Below, piece after piece: positions 1 to 9,225 of a stretch of 64,000 nt of DNA. The DNA is from an uncultured Spirochaetales bacterium (lineage in GTDB: Bacteria; Spirochaetota; Spirochaetia; Sphaerochaetales; Sphaerochaetaceae). Positions within the stretch are counted from its first letter, which is position 1; each line of letters opens with the position of its first letter. The position numbers and the translations under genes are program-made. The notes below the pieces were generated by a model. The model did no database searches. It saw only the letters and a program-made list of their open reading frames with translations, and was not told where the DNA came from. Where the stretch lies: the NCBI GenBank assembly GCA_949293595.1, contig CASFDW010000002.1, positions 124,001 to 188,000 on the forward strand, given 5' to 3'.

Positions 1-1
1 T

Positions 2-298
2 CTCATCCTCGCGGTGGTGCTTGCGGTTCTCTCGAGCGTGATCCAGAACGGCACATACCGCCTGATTCCGGCCGCCATGGCCGCCGCATGCCTTTTCTAC
101 TCCGTCTTCCGGATGGCCAGCACCAACATAGGAAAAAGAAGATACGAGGCGGAAAGGTTTTCGGGATTATTCAGGAAGGACCCTTACAAACGGTTCAGAT
201 GCCCCGGTTGCAAGACCCTCTGCCGCGTTCCCAGGAACAAGGGGAAGATAAGGATAACCTGTCCCAACTGCAAGAAACAATTCGTAAGGAAGACCTGA
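2..298 (+). CDS. Membrane-anchored zinc-ribbon protein, 5' end outside window
   Basis: The reading frame is open from the first bases of the window, so the true start lies upstream. The visible part has a hydrophobic stretch, a basic region, and a C-terminal zinc ribbon made of two CxxC knuckles (CPGC and CPNC) about 20 residues apart. This suggests a small inner-membrane protein with a cytoplasmic metal-binding tail. Its stop codon overlaps the ATG of the next gene (TGATG), so the two are translationally coupled. No specific function can be assigned. Confidence 0.7.
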   Translation, partial: LILAVVLAVLSSVIQNGTYRLIPAAMAAACLFYSVFRMASTNIGKRRYEAERFSGLFRKDPYKRFRCPGCKTLCRVPRNKGKIRITCPNCKKQFVRKT

Positions 299-1098
299 TG
301 TTCGGATACATTACCCCAACAAAAAGCAATCTCGGCAAGGAAGACATCGAGAAATACAGATCCTACTACTGCGGACTGTGCCATGAGCTGAAGCTGAAAT
401 ACGGAAAGTCCGGGACCATGAACCTCAGCTACGACATGGTGTTCCTATCCCTCCTGCTCACGGATTTGTACAACGAGAAGGAGGAGGAGGGAAAGGAGAA
501 GTGCGCCGTGCGTCCGATCAAGGAGCACAGATTCATCTCCGGTACATACATACGGTATGCAGCGGACATGCAGATCCTCCTTTCGTACCACTCCGCCCTG
601 GACCAGGTGAAGGACGAGGAGAAGGGCAGGAAAACGGCCGAGCGGCTCGGAACGTTCATGCCAGGGATAAGGGAAAGATATCCCAGACAGTGCGGATGCC
701 TTGAAAAGGGACTGGCCATATTGTCCGGAAAGGAAGAACAGGGATTCGACAGCGCACCGGAGATGGCGCTGATATTCGGAGATTCCATCAAGGAGATATT
801 CACCCCGTTCGAGGACGATTTCTTTTCCCCGCTCCTCAGATCCCTCGGCTCCAACCTCGGCCGTTTCATATATCTCATGGATGCATGGGAGGATAGGAAG
901 CAGGATACGAAAAAGGGACTGTACAACCCGCTGAAGGACATTGCCGACAAATCCACAGTCGAGAACATGCTTCTGAACGCCGCAAGCGATGCGGGCGCGG
1001 TCTTCGAGAAGCTTCCGCTCGACGACAACCTCGCGATACTGAGGAACATCATCTACTCCGGAATCTGGAGACGCTACCACAAGGATGGGAAAAACTGA
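298..1098 (+). CDS. DUF5685-family protein
   Basis: 266 residues. The N terminus ([12 protein letters not shown], then [14 protein letters not shown]) with its CxxC pair is typical of the DUF5685 family, whose biochemical role is unknown. Further cysteines occur mid-protein (CGCLEKG). The ATG at 298 was chosen because it overlaps the upstream stop and matches the family start; a longer frame upstream lies inside the zinc-ribbon gene. The stop overlaps the ATG of a J-domain gene, so the three genes form one coupled unit and may act together in protein handling at the membrane (inference). Confidence 0.8.
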   Translation: MFGYITPTKSNLGKEDIEKYRSYYCGLCHELKLKYGKSGTMNLSYDMVFLSLLLTDLYNEKEEEGKEKCAVRPIKEHRFISGTYIRYAADMQILLSYHSALDQVKDEEKGRKTAERLGTFMPGIRERYPRQCGCLEKGLAILSGKEEQGFDSAPEMALIFGDSIKEIFTPFEDDFFSPLLRSLGSNLGRFIYLMDAWEDRKQDTKKGLYNPLKDIADKSTVENMLLNAASDAGAVFEKLPLDDNLAILRNIIYSGIWRRYHKDGKN

Positions 1099-1766
1099 TG
1101 GACGACCCGTACAGGATACTCGGCCTTGAGAAAGGTGCGAGCGACGACGAGATTAAGAAAGCATACAAGAAGATGGCCAAGAAATACCATCCGGACCTGA
1201 ACAACAACAGTCCGGAGGCGGCCGAGATGATGAAGAAGGTCAACGAGGCCTACGACATTCTCATAAACCACAAGGGTTATTCCACTTCCGGACCGTCGGG
1301 CACATACCAGTCAGGCGGCTATGGCGGACAATACCAGCAGACGCAGGGCAACCCGTTCGACTGGTTCTCCTCCTTCGGCTATTCATCCTTCGACCAAAGG
1401 GATTTCGACGCCAGATACGGTTCCGGTCCATCGCTGGAAAGGGCGAAGGCCTTCTACAACATGAGACAGTTCCAAAGGGCAATGAACGAGCTCAGGCAGA
1501 TGCCTGCGGCCAGCCGGAATGCAGAATGGTATTTCGTATCATTCCTGGTCAACAGCGCACTCGGCAACATAAGTGCCGCCGAGGCGGATATCGGACGGGC
1601 CGAGGCGATGGATCCCGGCAACAGGAAATACAGCCAGTATGCGGAGCAGTTCAGGCAGAGGCGCAACGCCTATCAGAACCAGAGAAGCTATTACGGTGTT
1701 TCATCCGGATTCCTCGAATGCTGCCTGTCGCTGTTGTTCTTCCGTTTCTGCTGCTGCATCATCTGA
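1098..1766 (+). CDS. J-domain (DnaJ-like) protein with cysteine-rich tail
   Basis: 222 residues. Residues 1-65 form a J-domain ([13 protein letters not shown], then KYHPDLN with the HPD motif that stimulates DnaK ATPase). A glycine/tyrosine/glutamine-rich linker follows, then a helical TPR-like part around residues 115-190. The last 20 residues are hydrophobic and cysteine-rich (a CC pair and a CCC triplet), unlike classical DnaJ, which has a central zinc finger. It is probably a membrane-targeted co-chaperone. It is the last gene of the coupled three-gene operon and its stop lies two bases from the stop of the convergent gene. Confidence 0.85.
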   Translation: MDDPYRILGLEKGASDDEIKKAYKKMAKKYHPDLNNNSPEAAEMMKKVNEAYDILINHKGYSTSGPSGTYQSGGYGGQYQQTQGNPFDWFSSFGYSSFDQRDFDARYGSGPSLERAKAFYNMRQFQRAMNELRQMPAASRNAEWYFVSFLVNSALGNISAAEADIGRAEAMDPGNRKYSQYAEQFRQRRNAYQNQRSYYGVSSGFLECCLSLLFFRFCCCII

Positions 1767-1768
1767 GG

Positions 1769-2224
1769 TCAGACGACAGCCACCCCGTCGCAAAGACGTA
1801 TGGCATATGCAAGAACAAGGAAAACAGGTAGCAAAGCCGTCCTTTCCTCATCCATGCTCAGGACGGACCGGATGGAATACAGGTTCTTGATGGAACCTAT
1901 AACGGTATCCTCCAGAAGGAAAACACCACCATCCTTATCTGCTTTTACCTCGATCAAGCCATCATTCGTATGTATTCCCACATAAAGCGGGCGACCAGTG
2001 CGAAGCGTCCTGACATCAGGAAACACGATGTCGCAGTCTTTTTCACCATGGCCGTCCACCATCACCATTCTTGACATTCCTCCGGCTTTGATGAAAGCCT
2101 TCTCGTCCCCGATGGCATCATACACATGCACATTTCCCCTGCACAGGTGCACGACATAGAGCAAGATGCCGCCGTCCTCTATCATTATCCTGCTTCCAAC
2201 ACGGTTCAACCTATACCTTATCAT
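1769..2224 (-). CDS. Hypothetical protein downstream of chromate transporter
   Basis: 151 residues from an ATG that overlaps the stop of the upstream transporter gene (ATGA), which is why this start was preferred to a longer frame. The body looks like short beta strands (RIMIEDGGILLYVVHL, SRMVMVDGHGEKDC) and the last 25 residues are hydrophobic. I do not recognise the family; the strand-rich start could be a LURP-one/tubby-like fold, but this is only a guess. Coupling to the chromate transporter halves suggests an accessory role in that transport system. Confidence 0.65.
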   Translation of the reverse strand: MIRYRLNRVGSRIMIEDGGILLYVVHLCRGNVHVYDAIGDEKAFIKAGGMSRMVMVDGHGEKDCDIVFPDVRTLRTGRPLYVGIHTNDGLIEVKADKDGGVFLLEDTVIGSIKNLYSIRSVLSMDEERTALLPVFLVLAYAIRLCDGVAVV

Positions 2225-2793
2225 AATCCCAGAACCTCCATCACACCGTATACGGCCAGATTCGCAAATCCGCAGAACACCATCACCCATATGGGATTCA
2301 GCTTCAGCTTCCTCATCGCAAAAAGTGCGGCGACGAACAGCGCACATCCCGTATAGTCCACATCGCCCGGATCGAACACACCTGATTTGAATGCCACAAC
2401 AGCCAGTATGGACAACCCGGCGCTGAAAATAAGCGCGATTATCGCAGGCCGGAGCGTATCCATGATGTTTTTCATCGCATCCATCTGTCCGTATCTCGAA
2501 TACAGGTAAAACAGAAGGCTCACTATGACCAGGGACGGGAGTATGCATCCCAGCGTCGCGGCGATCGCCCCGGGAAGACCTGCGATCCTGGTGCCGACGA
2601 AAGTCGCGCTGTTGACAGCAATCGGTCCGGGAGTCATCTCCGCGATGGTTATCAGGTCCGTGAACTCCCCCATCGACAGCCAGGCATGGTTCGCGACGAC
2701 CTCGTTCTGTATCAACGGGATTGCGGCATATCCTCCACCGATGCTGAAAAGTCCGATCTGCAGGAATGAAAGAACAAGTTCAAGATATATCAT
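2221..2793 (-). CDS. Chromate transporter, half-length ChrA subunit
   Basis: 190 residues, the length of one ChrA domain; short-chain CHR proteins work as pairs. Visible family motifs are FSIGGGYAAIPLI in the first segment and TPGPIAVNSATFVG near residue 55. Several hydrophobic segments follow to the C terminus. It overlaps the upstream half by 14 bp and the downstream hypothetical gene by 4 bp. Known family members export chromate by proton exchange; in an anaerobe the true substrate may be another oxyanion. Confidence 0.9.
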   Translation of the reverse strand: MIYLELVLSFLQIGLFSIGGGYAAIPLIQNEVVANHAWLSMGEFTDLITIAEMTPGPIAVNSATFVGTRIAGLPGAIAATLGCILPSLVIVSLLFYLYSRYGQMDAMKNIMDTLRPAIIALIFSAGLSILAVVAFKSGVFDPGDVDYTGCALFVAALFAMRKLKLNPIWVMVFCGFANLAVYGVMEVLGL

Positions 2794-3373
2794 GCCCTAC
2801 GCTCCTCCTGCCCCAATGGCATCTCGCTGTCCGGACAACCAGGCCCAGAGCCGCACATGTCAGGATTATCAGCACGACGTTGATCCTGAAAAAGAATGTC
2901 ATGCAGAATGCGATCACCATGATCGTCCCGTGCATCAAACCATCCTTTTTAAGGGATGGCACAATCATCGAGGATGCAACGCTCAGTATCACGGCGGCGA
3001 CCCCGGACTGCATCCCGCCCAGGACCAGGGATACGTATGTGTTGCTTATGAATGCCGAATAGAAGATCGATATCACCGACAGGATGACCATCGGCGGTAT
3101 TATCGTACCCAATACGGCCACCAGCATCCCCGCCGGTCCTGCGACCTTCCACCCGACGAGGATTGCGGAATTGACCGCAATGGCTCCAGGCGAGGCCTGC
3201 GCAAGTGCCGTGTAATCAAGCATTTCCTGCTCGCTTATCCACCCTATCTCATCCACGAACTTCTTCTTCATGAAGATGATGATCACGAAGCCTCCCCCGA
3301 ACGTGAAGTCGCTTATGTAAAGCGTAGTCAGGAAGAGCTTCCAAAGAACCTTGGCCTTGTTTTCTTTTACCAT
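2780..3373 (-). CDS. Chromate transporter, half-length ChrA subunit (first of pair)
   Basis: 197 residues with the same domain as its downstream partner: FTFGGGFVIIIFM near residue 25, then ASPGAIAVNSAILVG near residue 60, and multiple membrane segments. Divergence between the two halves fits antiparallel short-chain CHR pairs. It is the first gene of a three-gene operon and is divergent from a LysR-type gene across an AT-rich gap of about 100 bp, which suggests that the regulator controls it. The last 15 residues are basic and polar. Confidence 0.9.
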   Translation of the reverse strand: MVKENKAKVLWKLFLTTLYISDFTFGGGFVIIIFMKKKFVDEIGWISEQEMLDYTALAQASPGAIAVNSAILVGWKVAGPAGMLVAVLGTIIPPMVILSVISIFYSAFISNTYVSLVLGGMQSGVAAVILSVASSMIVPSLKKDGLMHGTIMVIAFCMTFFFRINVVLIILTCAALGLVVRTARCHWGRRSVGHDIS

Positions 3374-3470
3374 CTTTCCACTCCCGTAAAAGAGATTAGC
3401 CGACGATAAAACATAAGTAAAATACTATATTTTTATGAATTTAATATCAAAAAAGATATATAATAGTCCT
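3374..3470. promoter_or_regulatory. Divergent AT-rich promoter region, LysR / chromate transporter
   Basis: About 100 bp of AT-rich sequence between the divergent LysR gene and the transporter operon. LysR regulators usually bind T-N11-A palindromes in such gaps; several AT-rich imperfect repeats are present around 3405-3445, but no single site is clear. The assignment rests on gene arrangement. Confidence 0.5.
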
Positions 3471-4355
3471 ATGACGCTCAGAAATCTGGAAATATTTGTC
3501 GAAGTATACAAAAAGGAAAGCATCACGAAGGCATCGGAGAGCCTTTACATGACACAGCCTGCGGTAACGAGGGCGATAAAGGAGCTCGAGGCGTACTACG
3601 ACGTGCTGCTTTTCGAAAGATACAAGAGGCATCTGTACAAGACCAAGGCCGCGGACCAGCTTTATTCAAGGGCCGTCCACATAATCGAATCGCTGAATAT
3701 GCTGGACAAGGAACTGCTGAACTGGGATGAAACCGGTACCATAAGGATCGGAGCCACGATAACACTGGGAAACATCATCCTTCCCGACCTGATGCTGAGA
3801 TTCAAGGAGCTGAAACCGAAGCTCGACGTAAAGGTCAGGATAATCAACGGACTGCAGCTGAAGAGGCACCTGTACGACAACACGCTCGATCTGGCACTCA
3901 TCGAAGGCGCCGGCTATGACGAACAGCTGGTGACCATACCGTTCAGGAAGGACCGTCTGGTGCTCGTGACCGACAAAGACAACCCCCTTTCCACAAAAAA
4001 GGATATCCTGCTGGAGGACATCTTCAGGCAAAAGCTCATACTCAGGGAGCCCGGAAGCGTCGGCAGGAGCTTTGTGGACATGGTCTTCAGCATGCGCGGA
4101 TTATCCGTCGATCCGGAATGGGAAAGCGCCAGCACGCAGGCGATAATGAAGGCGGTGGCGTGCGGCATGGGCGTATCGATACTGCCGTTCGAGCTCGTCG
4201 ACATCGACAGGAACAAAAGCAACGTGCTTGTCAGGGAAATATCCGATGCGGATTTTTCAAGGGACAACCATATCGTATTCCACAAGAACAAGCATCTCAG
4301 CCCCGCCCTGCAGTTGTTCATAAACCTCTGCAGGACCTCGTTCCAGACCATCTAG
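3471..4355 (+). CDS. LysR-family transcriptional regulator
   Basis: 294 residues from the ATG at 3471 (MTLRNLEIFVEVYKK), the usual LysR opening; an ATG at 3435 would add 12 residues without a better ribosome site. The winged helix-turn-helix covers residues 1-60 (SITKASESLYMTQPAVTRAIKEL is split here as SITKASESLY and TQPAVTRAIK). The rest is a periplasmic-binding-like effector domain. It is divergent from the chromate transporter operon, the usual arrangement for a LysR activator and its target. The effector is unknown. Confidence 0.9.
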   Translation: MTLRNLEIFVEVYKKESITKASESLYMTQPAVTRAIKELEAYYDVLLFERYKRHLYKTKAADQLYSRAVHIIESLNMLDKELLNWDETGTIRIGATITLGNIILPDLMLRFKELKPKLDVKVRIINGLQLKRHLYDNTLDLALIEGAGYDEQLVTIPFRKDRLVLVTDKDNPLSTKKDILLEDIFRQKLILREPGSVGRSFVDMVFSMRGLSVDPEWESASTQAIMKAVACGMGVSILPFELVDIDRNKSNVLVREISDADFSRDNHIVFHKNKHLSPALQLFINLCRTSFQTI

Positions 4356-4359
4356 AAGC

Positions 4360-4998
4360 TCAGGAAAGGTGCGATGTGTTCTGGAACACCTCCAGCCAGG
4401 TCACTGTCGAGAGGGACATGATCTTCGAACAGAAATCGGGAAGCTGTCCTATAGTCAGAGGTATGCGTCCCAGTATCGAATCTATGTAGAGGGTGAGCGT
4501 CGCGCTGATCCAGAAATCCAGAATGGCCACAAACTCGCCGCCGTGTCCGGCCTCCTCCATCTTCCTTGCAGCCGACGAATCAAGGAAATACTTGAAGAGC
4601 TTGCTCTTGTTGCTGTTTATGAACTCGGGTGTGTCGCTGATGTTGAACAGCATCTTGTAATACGTGATGTCCGCCAGAAGGAAATTCGACGCGGCCTCAA
4701 GCACAGGACGGGGATTGGAGATGACGAAGTCGACGGGAAACGTCTCCAAAGTACCGAGAAGATCCGTAAACATGTTCTCCTGTATCTTGTTGAAGACATC
4801 CCGTGTGCTTTTGAAATGGGCGTAGAAGGTACCACGGTTGATATCGGCCACGCGCACGATGTCGCTTACGGTGATCTTCTCGAACTTCTTTTCCTGCATC
4901 AGCTCCAAAAGCGCCCTCTTGATGAGGGCCTTGCTTCTCAAACTGCTCCTGTATTCAGCCTTCTTTCTCGTTTCCTCCACAGGATCCTCCCAACACAT
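4360..4998 (-). CDS. TetR/AcrR-family transcriptional regulator
   Basis: 212 residues. The TetR DNA-binding domain spans roughly residues 20-70 (ITVSDIVRVADINRGTFYAHF), followed by an all-helical ligand domain of the DhaS/YfiR-like type. It is the last gene of the ilvA-HAD-tetR group and starts inside the HAD gene (44-bp overlap from the ATG at 4998). A GTG at 4980, which has GGGAGGA five bases upstream, would remove six residues and may be the real start. It ends five bases from the convergent LysR gene. Target and ligand unknown. Confidence 0.88.
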   Translation of the reverse strand: MCWEDPVEETRKKAEYRSSLRSKALIKRALLELMQEKKFEKITVSDIVRVADINRGTFYAHFKSTRDVFNKIQENMFTDLLGTLETFPVDFVISNPRPVLEAASNFLLADITYYKMLFNISDTPEFINSNKSKLFKYFLDSSAARKMEEAGHGGEFVAILDFWISATLTLYIDSILGRIPLTIGQLPDFCSKIMSLSTVTWLEVFQNTSHLS

Positions 4999-5782
4999 GG
5001 AACACTGCGTTCCTTATTCCGTCCCTCTCGATATCGGTCGTGATGAAATCGGCCACTGCCTTCAGGTCGTCGGAGGAATTACCCATGGCAATACCGACTC
5101 CCGCATGGGAAACCATCTGGATGTCGTTGGCCCCGTCCCCTATCGCGACGCTGTCCGAAAGCGGCACCCCGTAATGCTCGAGCACAAGGTCCATCCCCGT
5201 GGCCTTGTCGACACCAGGCATCACTATCTCGGCCATGAGCTCATGGGGAAGGCCGACAGTGTTCGGGACAAGTGTGAACCGCGGTTCAATGTCCGCCTTC
5301 ACCCTGCCTACCCCCCAGCCGTCCTCAGGGGAAAGGAAAAGAAGCTTCTTCACCTTCGTTCCCGCAGGAACATCCCCGACGACCAATGCGTTCAACTCAA
5401 CCACACGACCGATGTATTTCATGAAATAGCTGTAAAACAGCTCGTACGCCTCCTTGGACATGTACGTGGCATCAGCCGTCTGGATGAGCGTATGAAGCCC
5501 ATGCGATGAAAGGTACGAGGAAAGCCAGCGGTAGTCCTCGTCTGGCACGGACAAATCCGCGATGCATTCACCCTCCACCTCCACAGTGGCGCCCGCCGAA
5601 CAGACGAAGCCGTCGAACTCCATGAACGACAGATCGGGAAGCTCAGCCTTGCTACGGCCCGTTGCGATGAATATCCTGCAGCCCAAGGCCTGTGCGGCCT
5701 TAAGGGCTATGACAGCGCTTCTCGGAGCAGGCTTGCCGAACGGAAGCAATGTCCCGTCAATGTCCAGAAAGAAACACTTCAT
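4955..5782 (-). CDS. Cof-type HAD-superfamily hydrolase
   Basis: 275 residues. Motif I FLDIDGTLLP sits at the N terminus with both aspartates, motif II is FIATGRSK near residue 40, and the C-terminal motifs III/IV include VDKATGMDLVL and AIGDGANDIQM. The large C2 cap between them is typical of Cof/YwpJ-type sugar-phosphate or FMN phosphatases. The start was chosen at 5782, where the ATG shares one base with the ilvA stop (TGATG). Substrate unknown. Confidence 0.92.
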   Translation of the reverse strand: MKCFFLDIDGTLLPFGKPAPRSAVIALKAAQALGCRIFIATGRSKAELPDLSFMEFDGFVCSAGATVEVEGECIADLSVPDEDYRWLSSYLSSHGLHTLIQTADATYMSKEAYELFYSYFMKYIGRVVELNALVVGDVPAGTKVKKLLFLSPEDGWGVGRVKADIEPRFTLVPNTVGLPHELMAEIVMPGVDKATGMDLVLEHYGVPLSDSVAIGDGANDIQMVSHAGVGIAMGNSSDDLKAVADFITTDIERDGIRNAVFHVLGGSCGGNEKEG

Positions 5783-6987
5783 CAGACAAGCTCCGCAACA
5801 ATCACATACCCTGCGGCGTTTAGGGCCTTCTTTATCTCCCTGACATGCTCGTGGTCCCTTGTCTCGATGCATACCCGGAGCGTGCAGGAATTCAGATCCG
5901 TATCGGAACCTCCCCTCTCGTGGTACACGCCGACGACGTTGGCCCCATGTCTTGCGATTACCGAAGCCACCTCGACGAGCTGTCCCGGCTTGTCTGCGAG
6001 GGCGACCGTGAAATCGGCGTATCTCCCCTGACGCAGCAACGCCCTGTTTATGACCCTTGAGAGTATGGTCACATCTATGTTGCCCCCGGATACCAGGCAT
6101 ACTACCTTCCTGCCCTTTATGTCCACCTTCTTGAACATGGCCGCGGCTACGGCGACGGCACCGGCCCCCTCTGCGACAAGCTTCTGGCTCTCCATGAGGG
6201 ACAATATCGCGCAGGCGACCTCGTCATCGGTCACGGTGACGACCTGGTCCACATATTTTTCGGTATATGAATAAGTGAGATCACCCGGACATTTGACTGC
6301 TATGCCATCGCTTACCGTCGATACGCTGTCCAGACTGTCCACCTTGTGCACCTCGAGCGAATGCACCATCGAGGCTGCCCCGGCAGCCTGCACACCATAG
6401 ACCTTGATGCCGGGCTTGAGTGTCTTCATGGTATAGGCCAGCCCCGCGATGAGGCCACCTCCACCGACAGGGACTATGACCGCGTCAACCTCGGGAAGCT
6501 GCTGGAGTATCTCGAGCCCTATCGTCCCCTGGCCGGCGATCACATCCTCGTCGTTGAACGGATGGATCATGGTCTTTCCAGTCTCCCTGCATATGTCGAC
6601 GGCCCTCTGGTACGCATCATCGTACACACCCTTTACCAGCTCGACCGTCGCACCGAGGCTCCTGGTGGCCTCGACCTTCGAGATGGGAGCACCTTCAGGT
6701 ATGCATATTATCGCATTGATACCCTGCCTCTGCGCGGCAAGGGCGACCCCCTGGGCGTGGTTGCCGGCGGAACATGCGACGACCCCCTTCTTCTTCTGCT
6801 CCTCGGTGAGCTTGCTCATCTTGTAATAAGCGCCACGGAGCTTGAAGGATCCGGTGACCTGGAGATTCTCGGTCTTCAGATATACTTCGCTATCGGGGAA
6901 CATGCGTGGAGCCCTGATAAGATCGGTGCAGCGTGCGACGGCCTTCAAGGCAAAGGCCGCCTGGTAAACAGTGTCTAGTGTAAGCAT
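5782..6987 (-). CDS. ilvA: Threonine ammonia-lyase (threonine dehydratase)
   Basis: 401 residues; PLP enzyme that converts L-threonine to 2-oxobutanoate and ammonia. The Schiff-base lysine is in GSFKLRGAYY (K49), SAGNHAQG follows near residue 75, and the phosphate-binding GGGGLIAG loop lies near residue 180. The C-terminal 75 residues form a single ACT-like domain (LADKPGQLVEVASVI), the layout of the shorter catabolic/ACT form rather than the long biosynthetic enzyme. It is first in an operon with a HAD phosphatase and a TetR regulator. Confidence 0.93.
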   Translation of the reverse strand: MLTLDTVYQAAFALKAVARCTDLIRAPRMFPDSEVYLKTENLQVTGSFKLRGAYYKMSKLTEEQKKKGVVACSAGNHAQGVALAAQRQGINAIICIPEGAPISKVEATRSLGATVELVKGVYDDAYQRAVDICRETGKTMIHPFNDEDVIAGQGTIGLEILQQLPEVDAVIVPVGGGGLIAGLAYTMKTLKPGIKVYGVQAAGAASMVHSLEVHKVDSLDSVSTVSDGIAVKCPGDLTYSYTEKYVDQVVTVTDDEVACAILSLMESQKLVAEGAGAVAVAAAMFKKVDIKGRKVVCLVSGGNIDVTILSRVINRALLRQGRYADFTVALADKPGQLVEVASVIARHGANVVGVYHERGGSDTDLNSCTLRVCIETRDHEHVREIKKALNAAGYVIVAELV

Positions 6988-7120
6988 GCATAAATGATAC
7001 TCCCATGCAATGACAAGTTCAATAACGTACGGATGTTTAATTTTGTACTGATAAAATTATTTATGCCGTCTCCTGTTTTTTAATCCATAACATGCTATCC
7101 TTAATGCCTAGGAGAAAAAC

Positions 7121-8272
7121 ATGGAAAGATTCTTTACATCCGAATCGGTCACTAAAGGTCACCCTGACAAGGTCTGTGACCAGATTGCCGATGGAATACT
7201 CGACGAATTGCTGTCAAAAGATTCTTCATCCCGTGTCGCCTGCGAGGTCGCCGTCGAGCCCGGTGCCGTACATATCATGGGCGAGGTCACAAGCAGGGCC
7301 GATGTGGATTATACCGCCGTTGCACGGAGGATAATCCGCGAGATCGGCTATACGAAGGAAGAATACGGATTCACGGACAAGGCCGCCATAACCTGCTCGA
7401 TCCACAAGCAGAGCCCCGACATCGGAATGGGTGTCGACAGCGCCTATGACGAGGAAGGCTCGTCGGGAGCCGGAGACCAGGGCATGATGTTCGGCTATGC
7501 ATCGGCGGAAACAAAAGAGCTCATGCCTCTTGCCCATAGCCTTGCGCGCAGGCTCACGTACCGGCTGACGGAAGCAAGGGAGACCGGGGAGCTCGGATAT
7601 CTGAGACCGGATGGGAAAAGCCAGGTGACGGTCGAATACGACGGCAGGAAGGCAAAAAGGATAGAGGCCGTCGTGCTTTCCGCACAACATGACGGGGACA
7701 TCGGGCTTGAAAGGCTGCGCAAGGATGTCATGGAACATGTGATAATGCCTGTGCTCGGGGACGGGCTCGTGGATGGAAACACGAAGTTCTACATCAATCC
7801 GACAGGAAGGTTCGTCCTCGGAGGTCCCGCAGCCGACACAGGGGTGACGGGAAGGAAGATCATAGTCGACACATACGGCGGATACGCACACCACGGTGGA
7901 GGCGCGTTCAGCGGCAAGGATCCATCGAAGGTCGACCGTTCCGCGGCATATGCGATGAGGAACGTGGCAAAGACAGTTGTCGGGGCGGGACTCGCCTCGG
8001 AATGCGAGCTTCAGGTGTCTTATGCCATAGGAGTAGCAAAACCACTGTCGCTGAACATAAACACATTCGGGACGTCGAGGGTCGAGGAGCAGCTCATACT
8101 CGATTGCATCCGGGATAATACGGACCTCCGCCCCGATGCCATCATAAGGCGTTTCGGGCTGGACGGACCGATATATCTGAAGACCGCCAGATACGGACAT
8201 TTCGGCATCGGGGAATATTCCTGGGAAAAGCCCGATGAAGCGCTTTCAAGGGCATTGGGTAAGCTGTTATGA
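7121..8272 (+). CDS. metK: S-adenosylmethionine synthetase
   Basis: 383 residues; makes S-adenosylmethionine from methionine and ATP. Diagnostic motifs: GHPDKVCDQIADG at residue 13, GAGDQGMMFGY near residue 115 (ATP-binding hexapeptide region), and GGGAFSGKDPSKVDRSAAY near 260 (phosphate loop). TAGGAGAAAAAC directly before the ATG gives a good ribosome site. It stands alone with a 130-bp AT-rich leader, too short for the common SAM riboswitches. It faces the convergent gene at 8306 with a shared terminator between them. Confidence 0.97.
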   Translation: MERFFTSESVTKGHPDKVCDQIADGILDELLSKDSSSRVACEVAVEPGAVHIMGEVTSRADVDYTAVARRIIREIGYTKEEYGFTDKAAITCSIHKQSPDIGMGVDSAYDEEGSSGAGDQGMMFGYASAETKELMPLAHSLARRLTYRLTEARETGELGYLRPDGKSQVTVEYDGRKAKRIEAVVLSAQHDGDIGLERLRKDVMEHVIMPVLGDGLVDGNTKFYINPTGRFVLGGPAADTGVTGRKIIVDTYGGYAHHGGGAFSGKDPSKVDRSAAYAMRNVAKTVVGAGLASECELQVSYAIGVAKPLSLNINTFGTSRVEEQLILDCIRDNTDLRPDAIIRRFGLDGPIYLKTARYGHFGIGEYSWEKPDEALSRALGKLL

Positions 8273-8297
8273 AAAACAGGCGGGTTTTCCCGCCTGT
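8273..8297 (-). terminator. Rho-independent terminator between metK and convergent envelope gene
   Basis: A perfect 9-bp stem, ACAGGCGGG (8276-8284) and CCCGCCTGT (8289-8297), with a TTTT loop. On the minus strand the stem is followed by a T run, so it mainly ends the minus-strand envelope operon; on the plus strand the T-tract is poor but the hairpin can also end metK. Confidence 0.85.
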
Positions 8298-8305
8298 AAT
8301 CATTT

Positions 8306-9220
8306 TCAGAACGTGAGTCCCAGCCTGAGGGCCACGTCGTGCGTCATTTCGCTGTTCTTGAGGATGTCCTGCTTGGCGAAGGAATACTTGAACTTGTATC
8401 CCAGGCCGATATGGAAGACCGATCCGAAGTATTTGTCCATGGAGAACGACGCCGCCGCATACGCATTCGCCGAGTAATCCTGGACCGTGAACAGGACTGG
8501 ATGTGTCGACGGATCCTTGAAGAAGGCCACGCCGCCGCCCAAGGCGATGTTGATGTCGGTCGAATCAAGCAGGAAGTCGAAGCCCAGCATCAGATCGGTG
8601 GAATACCTCTTCCTGTAGGCATCCCATCTGTACCATTCCAGACCTGCCTGCGGATTTATGAACATGTCCAGAAGGCTTCCGGCACCCGGCTCGAGATACA
8701 TGTTCCCGGAGACAAGGATATCCAGGCCGAACACATCACCGGAGCTTGCGATATTCTCGAAATCAAGATTCACCGAACACAGAAGGTTGACATCGGTCAC
8801 GCCTGATTCAGGGACGATCTCCGCACCAAGTGCGAGCCCCGTGTTGAAGGCGAACGGACGTCCTGCCTGCTTTTTTTCAAAAGGCATGGATGTTGCCGCT
8901 GCGTCATTCCCGACCTCTGCAACACCGGAGCCACCGGCAACCGCAGTCTCCCCGCCTGCATATACAGCCTTTCCTGACGGGCTCCAGGTCCGGCCTCCGT
9001 CCAACGAAAGCTGGACGTACAGCACGGAATCCGCAGGCGCGTCCAGATCGACCGAAGTGATGCGTCCGTCCACATATGTCCATCTTCCCGATTCGGAATT
9101 CAGCTGATAACGGTATGTCGTCACATCGTCATACGGGCTGGTCCAATACCATGTGGCTGCGGAAGCCGCCGACAGCATGACGGCAGACAATAAAACAAAC
9201 GATAAGAACCTCTTGAACAT
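8306..9220 (-). CDS. Secreted protein, probable outer-membrane beta-barrel
   Basis: 304 residues. A Sec signal peptide (MFKRFLSFVLLSAVMLSAASA) precedes an aromatic-rich domain (WYWTSPYDDVTTYRY) and, from about residue 120, alternating strands that end in an aromatic residue (VALRLGLTF), the usual last strand of an outer-membrane barrel. A short linker (residues 90-115) rich in Gly/Ala separates the parts. No specific family recognised. It follows the membrane-protein gene at 9226 by five bases and is likely cotranscribed with it. Confidence 0.75.
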   Translation of the reverse strand: MFKRFLSFVLLSAVMLSAASAATWYWTSPYDDVTTYRYQLNSESGRWTYVDGRITSVDLDAPADSVLYVQLSLDGGRTWSPSGKAVYAGGETAVAGGSGVAEVGNDAAATSMPFEKKQAGRPFAFNTGLALGAEIVPESGVTDVNLLCSVNLDFENIASSGDVFGLDILVSGNMYLEPGAGSLLDMFINPQAGLEWYRWDAYRKRYSTDLMLGFDFLLDSTDINIALGGGVAFFKDPSTHPVLFTVQDYSANAYAAASFSMDKYFGSVFHIGLGYKFKYSFAKQDILKNSEMTHDVALRLGLTF

Positions 9221-9225
9221 GAAAA

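Noticed and set aside
6988..7120. SAM riboswitch before metK
   Set aside because: The leader is only about 130 bp, AT-rich, and shows no SAM-I type stems or terminator.
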